Of a stretch of 64,000 nucleotides of DNA, positions 58,408 through 64,000 are shown in pieces; the first letter of the stretch is position 1; each line of letters starts with the position of its first letter. The stretch comes from an uncultured Chlorobiaceae bacterium (GTDB lineage: Bacteria; Bacteroidota; Chlorobiia; Chlorobiales; Chlorobiaceae). The notes beneath the pieces were generated by a model, which saw nothing but the letters and a program-made list of their open reading frames with translations, ran no database searches and was not told the DNA's origin. Location: assembly GCA_903882665.1 (NCBI GenBank), contig CAIRXW010000030.1:55989-119988 (forward strand), read 5' to 3'. A program made the position numbers and the translations under genes.

Positions 58408-59790
58408 ATGAGTTCAGAAAAAAAGTCAGTATTGATTCTTGGTGGGGGCCTGGCTGGTTTGACCGCGGCCAAACGGTTGACCGATAAAGGGTTTCAGGTC
58501 AAGGTGCTTGAAAAAAGAGAGATTTTCGGTGGCAAGGTTTCGGCATGGAAAGATGAGGAGGGTGACTGGATCGAATCGGGAACCCACTGTTTTTTTGGCG
58601 CCTACAGCGTGCTCTACGATCTCATGAAAGAGCTCAAGAGCAATCATGCCGTGGTGTGGAAAGAGCATCAGCTCACCTACACGCTTGAGGGAGGAAAGAG
58701 CTTTACCTTCAAGACATGGGATCTTCCCAGCCCACTCCATCTTCTGCCGGCAATTGTGCAAAATGGCTATTTTACCTTCGGTGAAATGGCCGCGTTCGCA
58801 AAATCCCTCATTCCCCTGGCGCTGCAAAAAGAGAAATATGCGCCAACCCAGGATCATCTGAGTTTTGCCCGGTGGGCAGCAGAGAAAAAATTCGGCAGTC
58901 GCCTTCTGGAGAAAATGTTCCGCCCCATGGCTCTGGCCCTGAAGTTTATTCCGCCTGAAGAGATCTCCGCCAAGATCATTCTTGACGTTACCGAGACCTT
59001 TTATCGCATTCCTGATGCCTCCCGCATGGGCTTTCTTAAAGGTTCACCCCAGGAGTATCTGACGCAGCCACTTATTGACTACTCGGCATCGAAAGGTGCG
59101 ATATTCAAGAACAGGACGGTGGTCGAAGAGCTGCTCTTCGATGGCCGGGAGATCAATGGCGTGCAGCTTCGCAATGGCGAGATTTTGACGGCCGACTACT
59201 ACCTTGCGGCCCTGCCGATCCATAATCTGAAAAAGGTGCTGCCAGACTCACTGAAACAACAGCACTCTTTTTTTGGAGATCTTGATCACCTTGAAGGGGT
59301 TCCGGTTATTTCGGTTCAGATCTGGTACGATCGGGAGATTACTGCGGCTGACAATGTGCTTTTTTCTCCCGATGGCGTCATTCCGGTTTATGCAAATCTT
59401 GCCCGTACCACTCCCGATTACGCGACGCTCCGCGGAGAGCCCTTCAGCGGTAAAACCCGTTTTGAGTTCTGCGTCGCGCCGGCAAAAGAGCTTATCGCGC
59501 TCTCAAAGGAGGAGATAATTCGCCTTGTTGACCAGAGTGTCAGAAACTGTTATCCCCAAACCTCACGCGGGGCCAGAATCCTGAAGTCAACTGTCGTTAA
59601 AATTCCCCAATCCGTCTATGCTCCCCTGCCTCAAATGGAGCAGTATCGGCCATCCCAGAAAACACCGCTCCGTAACCTCTTTCTTGCAGGCGGATTTTCG
59701 CAGCAATTGTATTATGATTCTATGGGTGGCGCTGTCATGAGTGCCAATCTTGCTGTGGATGGCATTGTGCGTAATGCGGGAAAAATGTAG
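58408..59790 (+). CDS. Carotene desaturase of the plant/cyanobacterial type (CrtP or CrtQ)
   Basis: FAD-dependent desaturation of phytoene or zeta-carotene, part of the poly-cis carotenoid route used by green sulfur bacteria. The 460 residues start [20 protein letters not shown] (dinucleotide fold), then [20 protein letters not shown] then CFFGAY, and [12 protein letters not shown]. The later half has [18 protein letters not shown] and the substrate-side [20 protein letters not shown], followed by [19 protein letters not shown]. The C-terminal part looks closer to phytoene desaturase (CrtP), but I cannot separate it safely from CrtQ. An ATG 21 bases upstream (58387) is also possible. The recR stop lies 35 bases before. 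Confidence 0.87.
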   Translation: MSSEKKSVLILGGGLAGLTAAKRLTDKGFQVKVLEKREIFGGKVSAWKDEEGDWIESGTHCFFGAYSVLYDLMKELKSNHAVVWKEHQLTYTLEGGKSFTFKTWDLPSPLHLLPAIVQNGYFTFGEMAAFAKSLIPLALQKEKYAPTQDHLSFARWAAEKKFGSRLLEKMFRPMALALKFIPPEEISAKIILDVTETFYRIPDASRMGFLKGSPQEYLTQPLIDYSASKGAIFKNRTVVEELLFDGREINGVQLRNGEILTADYYLAALPIHNLKKVLPDSLKQQHSFFGDLDHLEGVPVISVQIWYDREITAADNVLFSPDGVIPVYANLARTTPDYATLRGEPFSGKTRFEFCVAPAKELIALSKEEIIRLVDQSVRNCYPQTSRGARILKSTVVKIPQSVYAPLPQMEQYRPSQKTPLRNLFLAGGFSQQLYYDSMGGAVMSANLAVDGIVRNAGKM

Positions 59791-59795
59791 GTATA

Positions 59796-60247
59796 GTGAA
59801 ACCTGTTGTCGATATCACCCGCCAAAGGCAGATGGAGAGTGAACTCCGCCGGTTGAACCGTGCACTGCTGTCGATCAGCGCTTGCAACCAGGCAATGCTT
59901 CATGCCGTTCATGAAATGGAATTATTGCATGAGATCTGTCGCATTGTCGTTGAAATTGGTGGCTATCGGATGGGGTGGGGTGGGTATGCGGAAGATGAAC
60001 GTGAAAAAAGCATCCATCCTGTGGCCAAGGCTGGTTTTGGTGATGGATATCTTGAGAAGCTCAAGATATCCTGGGCAGATAATAAACTTGGAAAAGGGCC
60101 GGGAGGAACTGTAATTCGAACATGCCAGCGATTTGAAACCCGAAATTGCCGATAATTTTGATCACCGGCTATGCCGAAGGCATTGATGATCCGGACTCCC
60201 TTAATCAGTCCGGAATCCGCAAACTCCTGAAAAAACGTTACGAGTAA
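59796..60247 (+). pseudogene. Remnant of a hybrid sensor histidine kinase (PAS end, GAF fragment, receiver tail)
   Basis: Codons 59796-60155 read VKPVVDITRQRQMESELRRL, the end of a PAS domain, then a GAF-like fragment (LHEICRIVVEIGGYRMGWGG, GGTVIRTCQRFE). From about 60133 the sense continues in another frame with LPIILITGYAEGIDDPDSLN and SGIRKLLKKRYE, the end of a receiver domain, stopping at 60247. The whole kinase core and most of the receiver are gone, so an internal deletion joined the two ends out of frame. It abuts the desaturase stop by 5 bases. Confidence 0.75.
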
Positions 60248-60328
60248 CCGAGGGTCGCCTCAGCAATCAAAGAGTTGACAGCACCAGCTTCTGGAAATCA
60301 GTGTTGACCGGGGTTGTTTGAGCAAGGT

Positions 60329-62368
60329 TCACTCATCAACTGCCCGAGGCAGCGACAGGGTAAAAATTGTGCCGCCCTCAGCTGGTGTTTCAAAGGAGAG
60401 GGTTCCTTTATGCATGACAACAATAATATCCCAGGAAATGCTCATGCCAAGTCCTGTTCCTTTCCCAGGGCCTTTGGTGGTGAAAAAAGGGTTGAAAATA
60501 TCCTTTCGGATGGCTTCAGGTACGCCTGGACCATCATCGGCAATGGAGCAGTAGACATTGCTGCTGTCGAACCAGGTGTGAATGCTGATCGTTCCGTTTG
60601 AGCTTCGCTGTTGGGACTGTATGGCGTGGACACTGTTGATGATCAGGTTGAGAAAGACCTGATTGATCTGCTCCGGATTGCAGAGAACATGGGGCAACTC
60701 TCCAAGGGATGTCGTAATGTCGGCACAAGAGCTGTATTCATGGCGAGCAATGACAAGTGTATCATTGATCCCCTGATTGATGTTGAACGAAACCTTTTTA
60801 TCGATGGCATAGCGGTGCGATAAATTCCCCATACTGTTGATAATGGAGGTTATGCGCTCGAACCCGCGTTGTGATTGAGCAAGGATCTCAGGGATATCAT
60901 TGATCAGCATCTCGACATCAAGTTCAGCCTCTTTTTGATGCAATTTCAGCAAATCCTTGTCAGAAAAGGTTTTCCCCTCCAGCTTTCTGGTGATGTTTTT
61001 ATACTCTTTGAGAACAGTACGTAAATCAGAAGTGATATCCCGGATGTTCGAGAAATTAATGGCGATAAAATTCAGGGGATTATTGATTTCATGAGCCATG
61101 CCGGCAGCAAGCTGGCCGATCATCTCCATTTTTTGTGACTGCTGAAGCTGGATCTGAAGTTTTTCCCGCTCTGTTTCAGCAATCTTTTTCGCGACGATAT
61201 CCCACGTCAGATTGGCCAGAACAGTTACCCAGCGAATATCGGTCTCGTCATACACTCCGGGTTTGTTTCCAATGCCGATCATGGCCACTATCTCATCGTT
61301 TCGAATGACTGGAACAATCAGTTCACGCCGAACTTCCGCAAGGCAACCTCCCTGCATCCTCATGCAATGCTTGAGCACAGGATCATAATTGTGCATCATC
61401 GCCCTCTGCTCCCGTATCGCATCCGCCCAGGGCCCATGTTTTTCCAATGAAAAGTACTTCCCCTGTTCTTTTCTGCGGCACATCGTTTTTTCGCTATCCA
61501 TGGAACAGGCCTGCAATGAAAGGGAGAGCTGATCTTTTGCGACAAAAAAGACAGATCCAACAGTGCTGTTTGTCAGCCGTTGAGCCTCCTGAAGTGTCTC
61601 TTGCAGCAACGATTCCACCGTAGAGATTTCAGCCATCTGGAGAATGCGAAGCCGGAATCTCAAAAGAAATTCGTAGCGTTTTCGCTCGGTAACGTCATCG
61701 AACATCGAAACGAAATACCCCTTTTGCGGGCAGTACATTGAAATCTCAAACCATTGACCTAACGGCTTAAAAAAGATTTCAAAATGATCCGCCTTCCCGG
61801 TTTCGGCTACACGAAAATGTCTTTCGAGAAACTCGGGTTGAGATTGCCCGATCTCCGGAAAAATTTCTGATATTTTTCGTCCAGCCACATTTTTTATACC
61901 GGTTATTTTTTCGTAACCGGCATTCACCTTTTCATGAACAAAATCAACCGCGCATTCCTCTTCGTAAATGACTCTGCCATAAACGTAACCGTTCCGCATG
62001 TAATCGATGAGGTTTCTGTGTGTTGTCTGGTTGGCAGAAAGCTTTTCGTTGGCCAGGGTCAGTTTGGCGTTTTCCTGATTTTTTACCTGAAGTGCGGAAT
62101 GTTTCTCCTCAATCTGCGCCTGTCGGTTTATTTCAATGAGATCAAGAGAGCGCGTCTGGCGGTTTTCAAGATTATTCTTTAACTGAAGCAACTCCTCCTG
62201 CTGTATTTCAATCTCAACCCGGTTAACCGCCAGTTCATGGACAAGACGGCGTATCTCCTCAGGTGAAGCGCAAACAACCGGATTGCTCTCTCCCTTTTCT
62301 TGCAGGCGCTTTTCAGCCACTTGCCGCAATGCAGCAAGATTATGATAAAACGTCTCTTTCTTTTTCAT
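60329..62368 (-). CDS. Cytoplasmic PAS-GAF sensor histidine kinase
   Basis: A 679-residue soluble kinase with no membrane segments. Residues 1-125 are coiled coil (EIQQEELLQLKNNLENRQ). Residues about 130-232 are a PAS domain (YEKITGIKNVAGRKISEIFP, FKPLGQWFEISMYCPQKGYF, DDVTERK). Residues about 245-400 are a GAF domain with Cys in CMRMQGGC. The dimerisation/phospho-acceptor motif is GMAHEINNPLNFIA. The ATPase has NQVFLNLIINSVHA, DDGPGVPEAIRKDIFNPFFT and GKGTGLGMSI. There is a long insert (KEYKNITRKLEGKTF) after the H-box, as in NtrB-like kinases with bound coiled coils. No response regulator is adjacent, so its partner is elsewhere. Confidence 0.93.
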   Translation of the reverse strand: MKKKETFYHNLAALRQVAEKRLQEKGESNPVVCASPEEIRRLVHELAVNRVEIEIQQEELLQLKNNLENRQTRSLDLIEINRQAQIEEKHSALQVKNQENAKLTLANEKLSANQTTHRNLIDYMRNGYVYGRVIYEEECAVDFVHEKVNAGYEKITGIKNVAGRKISEIFPEIGQSQPEFLERHFRVAETGKADHFEIFFKPLGQWFEISMYCPQKGYFVSMFDDVTERKRYEFLLRFRLRILQMAEISTVESLLQETLQEAQRLTNSTVGSVFFVAKDQLSLSLQACSMDSEKTMCRRKEQGKYFSLEKHGPWADAIREQRAMMHNYDPVLKHCMRMQGGCLAEVRRELIVPVIRNDEIVAMIGIGNKPGVYDETDIRWVTVLANLTWDIVAKKIAETEREKLQIQLQQSQKMEMIGQLAAGMAHEINNPLNFIAINFSNIRDITSDLRTVLKEYKNITRKLEGKTFSDKDLLKLHQKEAELDVEMLINDIPEILAQSQRGFERITSIINSMGNLSHRYAIDKKVSFNINQGINDTLVIARHEYSSCADITTSLGELPHVLCNPEQINQVFLNLIINSVHAIQSQQRSSNGTISIHTWFDSSNVYCSIADDGPGVPEAIRKDIFNPFFTTKGPGKGTGLGMSISWDIIVVMHKGTLSFETPAEGGTIFTLSLPRAVDE

Positions 62369-62854
62369 GACTGATACTGATTAATTCTTCGAATCACAGC
62401 AGATATAAAGATTACTGGTAAATGTACAGAAATTTTGAAAAGGTGGTACATCCTTCTTTTTGCGGGGTTGCATAGCCAGGCTGGCATCAGTCGGGCAGAG
62501 TGACCTGACTGTATCATTCAGTAAAGAATCAGAAAGCGGTATCTCCCGAATGGTTCAGCGGCGGGTGTGCCTGAAAGAGTGCTGCACCGGTAACGAGGTG
62601 ATCCGAAAAGAAGGGTTTCTGATAATTTGCCGATTTTTATTACCTTCATGTAGAGTGTTATTTTTGTATAATCGCGCTGTTCAATTTTTACTCATCATGG
62701 ATGACCGTAGCGAAGGAGCAAGTACCATAGAGCATGAGCTGTTCCATTTATTGATGGTTTTGACGTTTATTTTGAAAAATTCCTGGTGATATTGGCGTAT
62801 AATATCTGATTGCCCGTGTCAACGAAGCAGATTGAAAGCAGAGGAGTTATTGGA
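62369..62854. other. Divergent intergenic region, 486 bases
   Basis: Between two oppositely directed sensor genes. A 109-codon plus frame (62460-62789) has no recognisable domain or ribosome-binding site and is probably not a gene. A promoter candidate lies at its right end. Confidence 0.45.
62772..62803 (+). promoter_or_regulatory. Weak promoter candidate of the multi-PAS sensor gene
   Basis: A consensus -10 box TATAAT at 62798-62803 with TTGAAA 20 bases upstream; spacing is longer than ideal. Confidence 0.35.
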
Positions 62855-64000
62855 ATGTTGGAATATTATGAAGTATCGACCACTCTTGTATCGAGAGAAA
62901 CTCATCCCGCCAATCCCTTCGCGTTTATGAGGATCGGTTACGCACGTTGCCGGATGATTATTGATGAGGGGCGTTCTCCAGATTTGCTTTATCTGGATGT
63001 CAACGAAGCTTATGAGAAGTTGACAGGACTCAAAAACCTGACCGGTTTGAGCATGAGGGAGGTTTTGCCGGGAATTGCCGAGTTACATCCTGAGTTTATC
63101 GAAAAGCATAAAAAGGCCGTTGAATCAGGGATTGCGGACCAATTTGAACTGTATCTGAAACCATTGCATAAATGGTTTGACATCTCCGTCTACAGCCCTC
63201 AGAAAGGGGAGTGTGTTTCACTTTTTGATGATATTACGGGACGCAAGCAGACCGAAGAGAAGCTTATGCAAAGCGAAGAGCGATTCAGGTTGCTCTTCGA
63301 AAATCACTCTGCGGTCATGATTCTTCTTGACCCTGATACGGGCGAAATCATGAATGCTAACTGTGCTGCCGCGGATTTTTATGGCTGGTCAATTGAAGAG
63401 CTGAAGGGGATGAGTATACAGCAACTCACCAGTGTCAATGCTGAGGAGGTGAAAAGCAACCTTTATAAATGCCGGACTGCAGAGAAGAGCCGTTTTTTAT
63501 TTGAGCACCGCAGGGCAGACGGTTCTCTGCGTAATGTGGAGGTATTCAGCAACCTGGTTCGTGTTGCAGGCAAAGAGCTTCTTTACGCCATTATTCATGA
63601 CATAACCAAGCGCAAACATGCTGAAGAGAGGTCGCTGGCTGTTTTTATCGCAAAGCAGAACGAGTACATTGAAGCTGAAAAAGCGCGCCGGCAGTTGGAT
63701 AAACAATACCAGACCCTTATATCGGCCTCTCCCGACAGCATCATAACGACCCATCTCAACGGAATCATCAGCAGCATTTCGGATATCGGTCTTGAGATAT
63801 TTGGTGCAAGCAAAAAATCTGATCTTATCGACTTGCCCTTCTCAACCATTGTTTATCCTGGTAATTTGCAGGTCATTGAAGAGATCTTTGATGTAACGCT
63901 TCGTGAAGGGTTGGTTCAAAACAGGGAGATCTTGCTGAAAAAGAAAAACAATTCGGTCTATTCGGCAGAGATAAGCGCCGCGTTGATCCAGGACTATAAC
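62855..64000 (+). CDS. Multi-PAS sensor protein, probably histidine kinase, cut by right window edge
   Basis: Open for 382 codons from ATG 62855 (preceded by GAGGAG) to the edge. Three PAS units are visible. PAS1 (about 25-130) has LYLDVNEAYEKLTGLKNLTG, LKPLHKWFDISVYSPQKGEC and FDDITGRKQTEEK. PAS2 (about 140-255) has SEERFRLLFENHSAVMILLD, ADFYGWSIEELKGMS and HDITKRKHAEER. PAS3 begins QYQTLISASPDSIITTHLNG. PAS1 closely resembles the PAS domain of the kinase at 60329-62368, so the two are likely recent paralogues in domain terms. The kinase or output part is beyond the window. Confidence 0.88.
   Translation, partial: MLEYYEVSTTLVSRETHPANPFAFMRIGYARCRMIIDEGRSPDLLYLDVNEAYEKLTGLKNLTGLSMREVLPGIAELHPEFIEKHKKAVESGIADQFELYLKPLHKWFDISVYSPQKGECVSLFDDITGRKQTEEKLMQSEERFRLLFENHSAVMILLDPDTGEIMNANCAAADFYGWSIEELKGMSIQQLTSVNAEEVKSNLYKCRTAEKSRFLFEHRRADGSLRNVEVFSNLVRVAGKELLYAIIHDITKRKHAEERSLAVFIAKQNEYIEAEKARRQLDKQYQTLISASPDSIITTHLNGIISSISDIGLEIFGASKKSDLIDLPFSTIVYPGNLQVIEEIFDVTLREGLVQNREILLKKKNNSVYSAEISAALIQDYN

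Noticed and set aside
62460..62789. 109-codon plus-strand frame
   Set aside because: No domain, no ribosome-binding site, and a better promoter and start for the next gene follow it.

Overview
The window most likely comes from a green sulfur bacterium (Chlorobiaceae: Chlorobium, Pelodictyon or Prosthecochloris type). The strongest marker is a BciA-type 8-vinyl reductase of bacteriochlorophyll synthesis (43958-44980). A plant/cyanobacterial-type carotene desaturase (58408-59790), an archaeal-type class V fructose-1,6-bisphosphatase (19951-21051) and a class I fumarase beside a biotin-dependent pyruvate carboxylase subunit (33415-36938) agree with it. The last pair fits a reductive TCA lifestyle. 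No rRNA, tRNA or CRISPR array was seen.

Layout, left: proline synthesis proBA with an SMR exporter (1-2279, minus) and a CPA2 cation/proton antiporter. A REP-type tyrosine transposase then reads without a stop into a lipoprotein methionine sulfoxide reductase (4719-6221). An Old Yellow Enzyme reductase follows. Next comes a pair of secreted proteins (8176-10036): one has a His-Gly/Ser-Cys signature like clan CD cysteine peptidases, the other a propeptide-like C-terminal half. A copper/silver detoxification operon (cusC-cusB-cusA-cupredoxin-copA, minus) runs from 18808 down to 10262. HigBA, FBPase and PrfC complete the block.

Layout, middle: an amino-acid-type ABC transporter (23152-25831) has a binding protein with its lobes in permuted order and an ATPase with an extra C-terminal domain. 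Pyrophosphatase, a KdsC-like phosphatase, a NeuB-like synthase, HtpG, a ferritin-like/VIT1 membrane protein, a two-domain kinase, UspA, fumarase and pyruvate carboxylase subunit follow. An accessory island (about 36940-43850) holds a nuclease remnant, hipBA with candidate operators, a broken TIR-like/NACHT gene, an 11-residue-repeat small protein and an interrupted surface-type protein.

Layout, right: bciA, a slipin, UspA, then a six-gene propionate module on the minus strand (55367 to 46290): acyl-CoA synthetase, methylmalonyl-CoA epimerase, a fused AccA-AccD carboxyltransferase, mutA, mutB and the MeaB chaperone. Together these would connect propionate to succinyl-CoA and so to the TCA cycle. 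KsgA, a transketolase C-terminal subunit, YbaB, RecR and the carotenoid desaturase follow. The end of the window is a sensor-kinase cluster: one remnant of a hybrid kinase, one intact PAS-GAF kinase, and a multi-PAS protein running off the edge.

Four copies of a short repeat, with core related to AGTGCACT followed by ATCAACAACGTCCCC, lie in intergenic positions. One is immediately upstream of the REP-type transposase. All family assignments come from reading motifs by eye; no database search was run.
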